The translations under genes and the position numbers were made by a program. Under the pieces are notes generated by a model. It saw only the letters and a program-made list of their open reading frames with translations, was not told the DNA's origin and made no database searches. Positions 16,716-24,867 of a stretch of 64,000 bases of DNA are shown piece by piece. This DNA comes from an uncultured Porphyromonadaceae bacterium (GTDB lineage: Bacteria > Bacteroidota > Bacteroidia > Bacteroidales > Muribaculaceae). How positions within the stretch are numbered: the stretch's first letter is position 1; each line of letters begins with the position of its first letter. The stretch spans positions 1 through 64,000 of the forward strand of contig UQLL01000012.1 of assembly GCA_900541835.1 (NCBI GenBank). The letters run 5' to 3'.

Positions 16716-17573
16716 TTATATATGGCCGAGGCGGGGAAAGGCGTCGATGAAGGAGCCGGGAGTGGCATTGAGAATCGATACGTCGCAGCGTGCTGCGTAG
16801 TCGGCTATGGCATGATAGCTGCGGAAAGCGATTGCCATGCTCCCCAGCACCTCGTGCAGGCGCACGTCCCGGTAGACGCTGGCCACGCGCTCCTGTTCCT
16901 TGTCGTTATCCTTATAGAAATGTGGCTGGATGGAGACGACCCGGTTCTGGTCGTCTACCGATAATGTACGCGTCCAGGTGTGGTCCGCCCCGACTATCAC
17001 GATGCGACGATAGCCCATGCGCAGCCCCACCATGAGGGACGGGATGAGAACGTTGCGCGGACGCGGCATCGCCAGCCCCCGGCCGAACAGGAAGCGGTTG
17101 AAGCGTGGATACCCCTCGGCTGCCACCATATTGAAGGGCCGAAGGATATGCAGGCCACTTTTCGACGCCCATTCGCACACTTTCGGTCGCTTGGCCATAT
17201 GCCCCGGCAGGTGCAGGATCAGAGGCCAGTCGGCGGCATCCAGGGCCTGCCAGAGCCGTTGCACGTTAGCGTCGTCGAGCTTATCGAAGAAGACCGGGTC
17301 GGCCAAGACGTAATGTTGCGGCTTCAGCTCGGTGAAAACGGGCGTATTGGCGGCAAAATTCACCGCCAGCAGGTCATATCCGGCCATTGCCCCGCACTGG
17401 GTGGCGAGGGTATCGTTGAGCGACGGGCCATTGCCCAGGATGAGCAGCGGCCGTGCAGGCGTCTGCTTAGGCTTCGGAGTCGGCTTGCGGCTTCTGAGGG
17501 CTATGGCGATAAGAGCCTTGAGGGAACCTCCGAGCTGTGAGAGGCCCAGGCTGAGGCGGTCAGTCGTCTTCAT
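16716..17573 (-). CDS. DUF115/MptE-like protein, possible glycan-modifying enzyme
   Basis: 285 aa. After a basic, Pro-rich N-terminus the sequence RPLLILGNGPSLND (about 42-55) resembles the nucleotide-binding opening of the DUF115/6-hydroxymethylpterin pyrophosphokinase-like fold. That fold also occurs in bacterial flagellin- and capsule-glycosylation genes. VLADPVFF, GMGYRRIVIVGADHTW and QPHFY follow. Its start overlaps the SDR gene by 14 bp, so it is the last gene of the lrp-yfhO-xerD-SDR transcription unit. Function is not known. The glycan link is inferred from family members in polysaccharide loci. Confidence 0.6.
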   Translation of the reverse strand: MKTTDRLSLGLSQLGGSLKALIAIALRSRKPTPKPKQTPARPLLILGNGPSLNDTLATQCGAMAGYDLLAVNFAANTPVFTELKPQHYVLADPVFFDKLDDANVQRLWQALDAADWPLILHLPGHMAKRPKVCEWASKSGLHILRPFNMVAAEGYPRFNRFLFGRGLAMPRPRNVLIPSLMVGLRMGYRRIVIVGADHTWTRTLSVDDQNRVVSIQPHFYKDNDKEQERVASVYRDVRLHEVLGSMAIAFRSYHAIADYAARCDVSILNATPGSFIDAFPRLGHI

Positions 17574-18483
17574 ACGGGAAATCGGTGTCGGTACGGCCTA
17601 CCACGGCTGCTGTGTCGTGAAAACGGAAATCGGGCAGCGCCTCGCGCAGTTTCCGGCTCGAGAAGGTCAGCGACGTGGTGCGCCGGGCAAGCTCCCTGGT
17701 GTCGAGTATGCGGTCAATCAACGGAAGTCTATCGCCGAGGCGACCGAGCAATTTTGCCCATTTCATCGGCAGAAAGAAAGGTTTCTTGGCGCGGCCCCGG
17801 TTGTTTCCCATGGCCATCGCCAGGTCCTGCAACGAGTGAGAGAGGCCGTCGGTAACGTTATATATTCCGCCTACCGGGGCAAGCAGCGGTATGAGTCGGG
17901 CGACGTCGTAGGCGGTGACAAGACTGACAGACGCATCGGCGTCGCGGACGTTCAGATATGTGCCCACTAATACCTGTCCGGCCATGCGCTGTCCCCACCC
18001 TTTCATGCCCTTGCCGAACATGGTCGCGGGACGAAGTATCGTACAAATAATGCCCATTTCATCGCAGAATTTGCGCACTTCCTCCTCGGCAAGCGCTTTC
18101 GACTGCCCCACCTTGTCGGCGCTCCAGAGGTGATCTTCCTCGGTGATGTCGGCTCCCTCATTCTTGCCATAGACGTCGGTTGAGCTGATGTAGACGAACT
18201 GTCGGACGGAGACCTCCTTCAGCCCCTCAAGCAGATGCCTGGTGCCATCGAGGTTGATGGAGATGGCGCGGGCGTTGTCCAATGTGCCGGCTGCATGCAC
18301 CACAAGGTCGAAACCAGTCGGGAAAACATCGGTGAAATGGGGCTTTTTCTGCTCCAGGTCGCATTGTATGCCGCACTCTTCGGAACGGCCGAGGACAACA
18401 ATCTCCCAGTCCTTGAGAATGGGAATTAGATAATGGCCGAGCAGGCCGGAAGCGCCGGTGACGAGGACTCGTTTCTTATTCAT
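17560..18483 (-). CDS. Extended SDR NAD-dependent epimerase/dehydratase lacking the catalytic Tyr
   Basis: 307 aa from MNKKRVLVTG; the longer frame upstream overlaps xerD and is rejected. The Rossmann motif GASGLLG (Gly10, 13, 16) is intact and VYISSTDVYG (97-106) provides the Ser/Thr. The expected YxxxK reads VGQSK: Val125 replaces Tyr, while Lys129 is kept. The GTG codon at this place is clear in the DNA. The enzyme may be inactive in redox catalysis, may use a different residue, or may act as a binding protein. Substrate family is nucleotide sugar-like. The start overlaps the end of xerD by 8 bp. Confidence 0.85.
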   Translation of the reverse strand: MNKKRVLVTGASGLLGHYLIPILKDWEIVVLGRSEECGIQCDLEQKKPHFTDVFPTGFDLVVHAAGTLDNARAISINLDGTRHLLEGLKEVSVRQFVYISSTDVYGKNEGADITEEDHLWSADKVGQSKALAEEEVRKFCDEMGIICTILRPATMFGKGMKGWGQRMAGQVLVGTYLNVRDADASVSLVTAYDVARLIPLLAPVGGIYNVTDGLSHSLQDLAMAMGNNRGRAKKPFFLPMKWAKLLGRLGDRLPLIDRILDTRELARRTTSLTFSSRKLREALPDFRFHDTAAVVGRTDTDFPYEDD

Positions 18484-19411
18484 GGGTATCGGGTAAGTGG
18501 GATGAATGACGGTAATGGGGATGGCAACGGAGAAGCTCCTCGCGCAGGCGCCGGGTGTCGACGTGCGTATAGATTTCGGTGGTGTCGAGCGAGGCGTGGC
18601 CGAGCATCTCCTGTATGGCACGCAGGTTGGCGCCCCCTTCGAGCAGGTGCGTGGCGAAGGAGTGGCGGAGCGTGTGCGGCGATATCTTCTTCACGATGCC
18701 GGCTGCCACGGCCAGGTCGCGCACTATGTAGAAGACCATGACGCGCGTCAGAGCGCGGCCGCGACGGTTGAGGAAGAGATAGTCCTCGTAGCCGGGTTTC
18801 TCGGGCAGGTCGGCACGCTGATCGAGGTATGCGGCCACGCATTCGATTGCCGTGGGCGAGAGTGGCACAAGCCGTTCCTTGTCGCCCTTGCCGCGCACGA
18901 GCACAAGCTGCTCATCGGGGCGGTAGAATGGAATGCGCAGCTCCACCAGCTCGCTGACGCGCAGCCCGGAGCCGTAGAGCATCTCCATGATGGCTCGGTT
19001 GCGCACTGCCTCCTTCTTGGAGTAGTCGATGGCCTGCATCATGGACTCTATCTCCTCTACACTGAGCACCTCTGGCAGCGAGCGCGGTATGCGGGGCGTC
19101 TCGAGCAGGTCGGCCGGGGAATAGTCGATGACCTTCTCCATCTCCAGGAAATTGTAGAAATTGCGTATGCCGGCCAGGACGCGGGCTATGGAGCGGGGCG
19201 CTATGTGCAGTTCGCCGAGGAAGCCTGCGAACTCGTGCAAGTCCGGCAAAGTGGCGTCGGCCACTGAAACTTCGATGGAATCGAAGTATTCGCGCAGCAG
19301 GGCGACGTCGTGCAGGTAGGCCATACGGGTATTTTCGCTCAACGCACGCTCCAGCAACAGATAGTCGGCGAAGCGGTCGACAATCGTGTCGATGTCAGAA
19401 ACGGTACTCAT
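18476..19411 (-). CDS. xerD: Tyrosine recombinase XerD
   Basis: 311 aa from MSTVSDID. An N-terminal SAM-like core-binding domain (about 10-95) is followed by the catalytic domain with SGLRVSELVELR (the Arg), RGKGDKERLVPL (Lys), HTLRHSFATHLLEGGANL (His and Arg), LGHASLDTTEIYTHV (His, then the nucleophilic Tyr). Length and motifs match chromosomal XerC/XerD, which resolve chromosome dimers at dif, rather than phage or transposon integrases. The start overlaps the preceding short gene by 17 bp and the end overlaps the SDR gene, so it is embedded in an operon. XerC as the alternative name cannot be fully excluded. Confidence 0.9.
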   Translation of the reverse strand: MSTVSDIDTIVDRFADYLLLERALSENTRMAYLHDVALLREYFDSIEVSVADATLPDLHEFAGFLGELHIAPRSIARVLAGIRNFYNFLEMEKVIDYSPADLLETPRIPRSLPEVLSVEEIESMMQAIDYSKKEAVRNRAIMEMLYGSGLRVSELVELRIPFYRPDEQLVLVRGKGDKERLVPLSPTAIECVAAYLDQRADLPEKPGYEDYLFLNRRGRALTRVMVFYIVRDLAVAAGIVKKISPHTLRHSFATHLLEGGANLRAIQEMLGHASLDTTEIYTHVDTRRLREELLRCHPHYRHSSHLPDTHE

Positions 19412-19793
19412 AGGCCACGAACTGCACCTGGGGGTTGGGGAAATATACCATGGCCCGTTTGCCGAAGAAGAGGACGCCGGTGCGCATAGCCTCCTTGAAG
19501 GCCGCAACATACTCGGTCGTAGGATTGAGGCAAACGGCCAAATTCTCGATGAAATGGGGGATTTTCTGCGCGGAATCGAGGTAGACGGCCTCTCTGCCAA
19601 AGCGCCACTGGTAACGTTGCAAGGCCAGGGCGAGACGCGGCAGGGTCTTGGGCCGGAGCAGCGGCTCGTCGTAGTAGGTGTACTCCTTGGGCAGCGCGAG
19701 GATGTCGGTGACGAGCATGTAAGCGTAGGGTGAGTGGACGCCATAGCCCTTGCTGTGGCGCCATTCGCGGTATAGGGTGAGAATGTTCGTCAT
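19395..19793 (-). CDS. Short protein resembling the N-terminus of Bacteroidetes methyltransferases
   Basis: 132 aa. The opening LYREWRHSKGYGVHSPYAYML (about 7-28) is the hallmark start of a Bacteroidetes family annotated as class I SAM-dependent methyltransferases of about 240 aa. No SAM-binding GxGxG motif follows, and the protein ends where xerD begins (17-bp overlap). The second half, with LDSAQKIPHFIENLAV and GKRAMVYFPNPQVQFVAYEY, may be a diverged remnant. It is either a truncated methyltransferase or a short family of its own. It starts 51 nt after yfhO. Confidence 0.6.
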   Translation of the reverse strand: MTNILTLYREWRHSKGYGVHSPYAYMLVTDILALPKEYTYYDEPLLRPKTLPRLALALQRYQWRFGREAVYLDSAQKIPHFIENLAVCLNPTTEYVAAFKEAMRTGVLFFGKRAMVYFPNPQVQFVAYEYRF

Positions 19794-19844
19794 GGCAGAA
19801 AAGGGAGGGCCGAAACTCTTGGCTCCGGCCCTCCGTATCGCGGT

Positions 19845-22388
19845 TTATTTGCCGTTCTTGTCGTTCGGTACGGGTGAGGCGGGTCGTCCGCTCTGCGTCT
19901 TGCGACGGCGCAGGATGCCGAAGACGACGAGGGCGACGGCACCGGCACAGAAGAGGTAGACGAGCACCACGGAGGCGATGGAGAAGGCATTGGTGGTCTC
20001 CACGGCCTCGGGGGCGAACACGAACTCGATGTGGTGCTTGCCGGCTGGCACGTTGAGGGCGCGCAGCACGTAGTTGACGCGGCCAATCTCGGCGGGCTTG
20101 CCGTCTATGGTGGCCTGCCAGCCGTCCGGGAAGTAGACTTCGCTGAAGACTGCCACGCCACCCCTGGCGCTGCTGGCGTTGTAGCTCAGCTTGTCTGGCG
20201 AGTAGTAGGCCAGTGCGATGGTGTCGCCGGGAGTGCGGGGCTGCGAGTTGCCGAGCACCTTGACGAAGCGCTTGTCGGCGACGGCGGTTGTGGCCACGTC
20301 GAGGCTGTCGAGTTCGTTCATCTCGGCCTGGGCGCCGTCGACGTAGTTGACGCGGTCCACGAACCAGGCGTTGCCCATTGCGCCGGGGTTCTGCTCGTAC
20401 TTGCCCTCGGGAAGGATGAAGTACTTGCCGTTGAGCATGTCGATGACAGCCATGTTCGGACCCTGCTGGCGGGCTATCTGGTGCGTGAGCAGATCGTTGT
20501 AGCGCGTGAGCTTGGCAGCGTGGTATCCGCCGATGGTCTTGTGGAAGTACGACGAACGCGGCCCCTGGAAGTCGCTCCAGTCGAGCACGCGGTAGTAGGA
20601 CGTATCCTTGAGGATGGCCTGGTCGGCGGGAGTGGCGACGAACTGCTGCGCCTCAAGCGGCTCGTTGAAGCTCTCGGTGTTCACGTAGCGCCGGTTGACG
20701 GCGAAGAGGTCGATGAGCGTGAGCACGGCCACGCAGAGCACCATTATTTTGGGATGCTTGAACGGTCCTGCCTGGTAAAGGTAGAGCAGCACAAAGAGGC
20801 ATCCGAATGCGATGAACCAGAAAGATCTCATGGAGTCGGCGCTGACCATGTCGTAGCGGATGTCAGTGACGGCCCGCAGCAGGTTGGCGTACTGGGGATT
20901 GGTGAGGATTCCCTGTTGTGCCAGGGCCTCCTGCTCGGGAGCGCTGAGGGCACCGCCGAAGATTGAGGGACTCATCCAGCCGAGAAGGCAGACCAGCAGG
21001 CCCAGGCCCATGACGGAGAAGTAGAGCCACTTGTTGCGACGGAAATGCTCGGGGCCATCCTTCTTCGACATCTGCACCAGGCAGAGCACTGCCAGCAGGG
21101 GAATGCAGAACTCGACAATCACCAGTATCGAAGATACGGTGCGGAAGCGGTTGTAGCCGGGGATGTTGTTGGCAAACCATTCGGTGAGCCACATCATATT
21201 GGAGCCCCAGCTGAGCATGACGGCAAGGATGGACGCGACGAAAAGCGCCCATTTCATCGGGCCTTTCACCACGAACATGGCCAAGACGGCGAGTACCAGG
21301 ACAAAGGCTCCGACGTATACGGGACCGTTGGTCATGGGCTGGTCGCCGAAGTACTGGCCGAAAGACTGGCCGAGAATCTGGTATTCCTCTGGCGAGAGAG
21401 CGCCGCTGTTGTATATCTCCTCGGCTTTTTCGGTCTCGCCGAGCGTGGCTGGTGCGAGCAATCCGCCTGCGGGCTTGACGCTGGCACCGCCCTTGACGTT
21501 GGGGATGAGCAGCGAGAATGTCTCGCTCTTGCCGTAGCTCCAATGCGTCATGTAGTCGAGGTCGAGTCCGCCGTTGCCGTTTGTGGTCACCTCTTGCCCC
21601 TTCTCGGGAGGCAGCTCGGTGGCGTTGCCGCGGATGGTCTGCTTGGCATAGGTGTAGGAGTTATAGAGCGAGGGTGAATTGACGCCCACGGCTACGAGCC
21701 CGGCCAGGACCATGCAGGCGGTGGCGAGTCCCCATCGGGCGGTCTTGTGCTCCTTGACGGCCTTCCAGAGCCAGGCGAGCACCATGCAGAGGATGACGAG
21801 CATGAAGTAGTAGCTCATCTGCGGGTGGTTGCTCATGAGCTGCAGGGAACCGAAGAGCGAGGCGAGCGCTAGGCCGCCCAGGTACTTGCCCCTATAGAGC
21901 AGGGCTATGCCGCCCAGGGTGGGCGGGATGTACATCAGCACCATGAACTTCCAGATGTGCCCCGCACCTATTATAATGATGAAATAGGTGCTGAGGCCCC
22001 AGGCGATGGCGCCGAAGAGGGAATCCGTCCACCTGAAGCCCATGCACAGGCACATTATGAAGAAACCCAGCATCATGCCGAAGAGCAGGTTAGCGGGTGC
22101 AGGCAGACAGAGAGTGTAGAGCTTTCCTACCCAGCCGAGGGCCTTGTCGGAGGAATACGACGGGGAAATCTGGTAGGTGGGCATCCCCGAGAAGAGTGCG
22201 TTGGTCCATCGGGGCTGCTCGCCGGTCTGCTCTTTCCAAAGCTGGCCTTCGTGGCCGTTGGCGAGACCCTGCTGCATGTCGGACTGCTGCAGGACACGCC
22301 CCTGGACATCGTCGGGGTAGAAAAAGAAAATGGCTACGACTGCCAATAGCAGCGCAGCCATTAAGGAGTAAATTACCGAACGCTTCAT
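19845..22388 (-). CDS. YfhO-family integral membrane protein
   Basis: 847 aa. One N-terminal membrane segment (8-24), then a conserved extracytoplasmic stretch with SDMQQGLANGHEGQLWKEQ and WTNALFSGMPTYQ, followed by about twelve membrane helices. A soluble C-terminal region (about 560-790) and a final helix (about 815-835) end the protein. This is the YfhO (PF09586) architecture, a GT-C-like superfamily. In Gram-positive bacteria YfhO helps glycosylate teichoic acids; its Bacteroidetes role is not established. Overlap of 4 bp with lrp (ATGA) suggests coupled translation. Confidence 0.88.
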   Translation of the reverse strand: MKRSVIYSLMAALLLAVVAIFFFYPDDVQGRVLQQSDMQQGLANGHEGQLWKEQTGEQPRWTNALFSGMPTYQISPSYSSDKALGWVGKLYTLCLPAPANLLFGMMLGFFIMCLCMGFRWTDSLFGAIAWGLSTYFIIIIGAGHIWKFMVLMYIPPTLGGIALLYRGKYLGGLALASLFGSLQLMSNHPQMSYYFMLVILCMVLAWLWKAVKEHKTARWGLATACMVLAGLVAVGVNSPSLYNSYTYAKQTIRGNATELPPEKGQEVTTNGNGGLDLDYMTHWSYGKSETFSLLIPNVKGGASVKPAGGLLAPATLGETEKAEEIYNSGALSPEEYQILGQSFGQYFGDQPMTNGPVYVGAFVLVLAVLAMFVVKGPMKWALFVASILAVMLSWGSNMMWLTEWFANNIPGYNRFRTVSSILVIVEFCIPLLAVLCLVQMSKKDGPEHFRRNKWLYFSVMGLGLLVCLLGWMSPSIFGGALSAPEQEALAQQGILTNPQYANLLRAVTDIRYDMVSADSMRSFWFIAFGCLFVLLYLYQAGPFKHPKIMVLCVAVLTLIDLFAVNRRYVNTESFNEPLEAQQFVATPADQAILKDTSYYRVLDWSDFQGPRSSYFHKTIGGYHAAKLTRYNDLLTHQIARQQGPNMAVIDMLNGKYFILPEGKYEQNPGAMGNAWFVDRVNYVDGAQAEMNELDSLDVATTAVADKRFVKVLGNSQPRTPGDTIALAYYSPDKLSYNASSARGGVAVFSEVYFPDGWQATIDGKPAEIGRVNYVLRALNVPAGKHHIEFVFAPEAVETTNAFSIASVVLVYLFCAGAVALVVFGILRRRKTQSGRPASPVPNDKNGK

Positions 22389-22861
22389 TTGGGGCTGTTA
22401 GGGTCGAGCTGAAGCATGATGGGGCGGTTGATGCTCTGCTCCAGGGAGATGAGGGTCTCGGTCTCGGTGACGCCGTCGATGTGCTGGATGCGGTCGTTGA
22501 GGAGTTCCATGAGGTTCTGGTTGTCGCGGGCGTAGACCTTGACGAGCATGGAGTACGGGCCGGTGGTGAAGTGGCACTCTACGACTTCGGGAATGTTCTC
22601 GAGCTCACGCACGACCTCGCGGTACATGGAACCCTTCTCGAGCTTGACGCCTACGTAGGTGCAGGTGTTGTAGCCGAGCTTTCGGGGGTTGATGAGGTAG
22701 CCGGAGCCTACGATGACCTTCATCTCGATCAGGCGCTGGATGCGCTGGTGGATCGCCGCACGAGACACGCCGCATTCCACTGCCACGTCCTTGGACGGGG
22801 TGCGTGCGTTGCGCATGATGATATTGAGTATTCTCCGATCTAAGTTATCTATCTTTTCCAT
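22385..22861 (-). CDS. Lrp/AsnC-family transcriptional regulator
   Basis: 158 aa. N-terminal winged HTH: LDRRILNIIMRNARTPSKDVAVECGVSRAAIHQRIQRL (about 7-44). The C-terminal RAM/ligand domain contains PEVVECHFTTGPYSMLVKVYA (about 92-112) and GVTETETLISLEQSI. Such regulators sense amino acids and form octamers. It heads the minus-strand unit with yfhO and might regulate it or itself. It has its own promoter (-7 box at 22889-22896). Confidence 0.93.
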   Translation of the reverse strand: MEKIDNLDRRILNIIMRNARTPSKDVAVECGVSRAAIHQRIQRLIEMKVIVGSGYLINPRKLGYNTCTYVGVKLEKGSMYREVVRELENIPEVVECHFTTGPYSMLVKVYARDNQNLMELLNDRIQHIDGVTETETLISLEQSINRPIMLQLDPNSPK

Positions 22862-22888
22862 ACCAAAAGTATTTTATTTTTTCGTTTG

Positions 22889-22896
22889 CAAAATTA
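22889..22896 (-). promoter_or_regulatory. lrp promoter -7 box
   Basis: TAATTTTG on the minus strand, 28 nt before the ATG. No clear -33 TTTG. Confidence 0.65.
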
Positions 22897-23099
22897 CACA
22901 AAATCTTTCACACGACAATGCCCATATGTCGATATTTTTATCTTTTTTAACGTTTGAGATACATAAAAGTCAGCATCCGGGCGAAGAAGTGTGTTTTTAT
23001 GCCACTATGTGCGTGCTGGCAGAGGAGGCAAGCGCAATGGCGAAGACGGGAAGCGGGGCGGAGAACCGATTGAGGGCGCTCCGCCCACGCTTTGTGGGT

Positions 23100-23978
23100 T
23101 TATTCGGCCTTGTCGGCGTTGATGGTGAGGATGACGAACTGGCCGGCGCCGATGCCCAGCTGCTGGGCCCAGCCGCGGGTCACGTCGTCGGGCTTGACGA
23201 GGAGTTCCACCACCGAACCGCTCTTGACGCCCACTATAGCCTGGGCAAAGGGCAGGCTGAGGGGGAGGGTCTTGCCAAGCACCACCCCGGTAGGCTGTTG
23301 GCTGAACTGGCTGATGTCGCGACCCTTGGGCAGGCGCGGCGTGATGGAGATAATCAGGGAGTCGTTGACGGCCAGTGCGGGGCCGGATCCCTCCTTGAGG
23401 ATCTTTACGTACTGCCCGGCGGCATTCTTGGCGAAGCCGTTGAGCTTGGCATAGTCGGACATGTTCTTGTCGAGCGACTTGGCGTCCTTGGAATTCTGAC
23501 GCTCCGCGATGGCTCCGAGGGTATTGTTGAGGTTCCGGGAGGCCTCCATGAGGCCGCGCACGCTGTCGGGGGTATAGGAGTAATTATATCCCTGCACGAA
23601 GAGCTGCTTGTTGAACTTGAACTCGGGCGTGGTCTGTTCCTGAGCCTGGATGTCGCCGGCGAACTTGGCGCCTGCAAGCAGGCCTGCGTTGAAGGCACGG
23701 TCCTCTGGCGAGTCGCCGCGGCGGAGAATCTCCATGCCGCGCTGGTAGCCGTCCCAGTACGCGTCGACGCGTTCGGGCGACTCCAGCAAGGTGTCGCCCA
23801 TCTGCTTCTGCTGGAGGATGTTGCCGGCGGCCATGAAGCCAAGGTAGTAGGATGCGGAGTCGGAGGCCGACTGGAGGTTTGCCTCCTTGGGGGAGACGGG
23901 CTTTTCGGAGCCGGAGCAGGCCACCAGCAGAGCTGCTGCGCCGAGGCTCATTATCTTGAAGAGGTTGGTTCTTTTCAT
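23100..23978 (-). CDS. Lipoprotein with degenerate FKBP-type prolyl isomerase domain
   Basis: 292 aa from MKRTNLFKIM; the longer frame overlaps the upstream lipoprotein gene. Lipobox LLVAC (Cys21). The region SASDSASYYLGFMAAGNILQQKQMG resembles the FKBP N-terminal dimerisation domain (FkpA/Mip type), with helices to about 180. The C-terminal 90 residues align in layout with FKBP but lack the usual active-site aromatic set, so chaperone activity without isomerase activity is possible. It is the last gene in a cluster of FKBP genes on this strand. An AG-rich heptad and palindrome lie in its leader. Confidence 0.75.
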   Translation of the reverse strand: MKRTNLFKIMSLGAAALLVACSGSEKPVSPKEANLQSASDSASYYLGFMAAGNILQQKQMGDTLLESPERVDAYWDGYQRGMEILRRGDSPEDRAFNAGLLAGAKFAGDIQAQEQTTPEFKFNKQLFVQGYNYSYTPDSVRGLMEASRNLNNTLGAIAERQNSKDAKSLDKNMSDYAKLNGFAKNAAGQYVKILKEGSGPALAVNDSLIISITPRLPKGRDISQFSQQPTGVVLGKTLPLSLPFAQAIVGVKSGSVVELLVKPDDVTRGWAQQLGIGAGQFVILTINADKAE

Positions 23979-23984
23979 ATTTAT

Positions 23985-24041
23985 GAGAGTTGAAAGTTGA
24001 GGCGCCCTTGCAGGGAAACACGGCTCACAAGTCCGTGTGCC
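23985..24041. repeat. Heptad repeat next to a REP-like hairpin
   Basis: GAGAGTTGAAAGTTGAG at about 23985-24000 is followed at 24010-24041 by GCAGGGAAACACGG...CCGTGTGCC, a variant of the palindrome family. It lies between two lipoprotein genes. Confidence 0.45.
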
Positions 24042-24051
24042 GAGGGCCGGA

Positions 24052-24264
24052 TCAGGGCTGGGCGGAGACAGTGTCGGCGGGCAGGTCGGCGACGCGTGCG
24101 CGGAGCGAATCGCGGGCGGTGGAGGCAGACTCTGTCTCCATGACTGAGACCTCGACGGGAGCAGAGCCATCGGAATCGACCGGCCCGGCGGTGCGGCCCT
24201 TGCACCCGGTCAGCAGTGGCAGCGCCGCAAGCAGCGCCAGCAGGCTCAGTACGGTTCTTCTCAC
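24052..24264 (-). CDS. Very small lipoprotein
   Basis: 70 aa. A clear signal with lipobox LLTGC (Cys21) is followed by only about 49 residues, rich in Ser, Asp and Ala, with no domain. It overlaps the start side of the neighbouring FKBP lipoprotein gene by 4 bp (ATGA), which supports real translation. Role unknown; possibly an accessory of the FKBP lipoproteins. Confidence 0.65.
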   Translation of the reverse strand: MRRTVLSLLALLAALPLLTGCKGRTAGPVDSDGSAPVEVSVMETESASTARDSLRARVADLPADTVSAQP

Positions 24265-24812
24265 TGTCCTATCTTTACGAGCCTGACGTCGAAGATGAGC
24301 GTGGCCTTGGGCGGGATGGGACCCATGCCGCGCTCGCCGTAGGCGAGGTTGTAGGGGATGCGGAAGCGATAGGTAGAACCCACGGGCATGAGCTGCACGC
24401 CCTCGGTCCAGCCGGGGATGACGCGGTTGAGGGGGAAGGAGGTGTACGGCTCGCCGCCATGCTGGGAGGTGCCGTCGAACAGGGTTCCGTCCGTGAGGTA
24501 GCCGTTGTAAACCACGCTGACGACGTCGCTGGCGGTGGGCTTGGGACCGTTGCCTTCCTCCAGCACCTGGTATTCGAGTCCGGAGGGGAGCTTGGTCCAG
24601 TCGCCGGCATTGAGGGAATCGGGATCGTTGACGACCGCCAGGTCGTAATTGGCCACGGGGTCGCCGGTGGAAGTGGCAGTCTCGGTGGTCTGCTCCACGG
24701 CGTCTACGGCAGTGTCGGCGACCTTGGCCTGGTCAGCCTTGGAGCCGGCGCAGGCCGTCAGGCTGGTGCCGCACAGCAGGACGGCGGCGGCGAGAAGAGT
24801 GTTGATCTTCAT
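24261..24812 (-). CDS. FKBP-type peptidyl-prolyl cis-trans isomerase, lipoprotein
   Basis: 183 aa. Lipobox SLTAC (Cys21), an Asp/Thr-rich linker (22-65), then an FKBP domain (about 72-182) with VVYNGYLTDGTLFDGT, FPLNRVIPGWTEGVQLMPVGSTYRFRIPYNLAYGERG and PPKATLIFDVRLVKI. The active-site Tyr, Phe-Asp, Val-Ile-Pro-Gly-Trp and Tyr residues are in place, so it should catalyse proline isomerisation in the periplasm or at the inner face of the outer membrane. It lies in line with two other FKBP-type genes and may share their transcript. Confidence 0.9.
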   Translation of the reverse strand: MKINTLLAAAVLLCGTSLTACAGSKADQAKVADTAVDAVEQTTETATSTGDPVANYDLAVVNDPDSLNAGDWTKLPSGLEYQVLEEGNGPKPTASDVVSVVYNGYLTDGTLFDGTSQHGGEPYTSFPLNRVIPGWTEGVQLMPVGSTYRFRIPYNLAYGERGMGPIPPKATLIFDVRLVKIGQ

Positions 24813-24830
24813 AATAAATAGGCAAGGAAA

Positions 24831-24860
24831 GCGGGGCGGCCTTTTGCGGGCCGCTTCCGC
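24831..24860 (-). terminator. Intercistronic GC hairpin between FKBP genes
   Basis: Nested stems GCGG/CCGC and GCGGCC/GGCCGC with a TTTTGCG loop. No long T tract, so it may only attenuate or stabilise mRNA. Confidence 0.5.
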
Positions 24861-24867
24861 GGTTTTC

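Noticed and set aside
18476..19411. Reading xerD as a phage or transposon integrase
   Set aside because: Length and motifs match chromosomal XerC/D, it is inside a housekeeping operon, and no phage genes, attachment duplications or tRNA scars are near.
23071..23097. Terminator after the FKBP-like lipoprotein gene
   Set aside because: Only short 5-6 bp stems and no T tract could be found.
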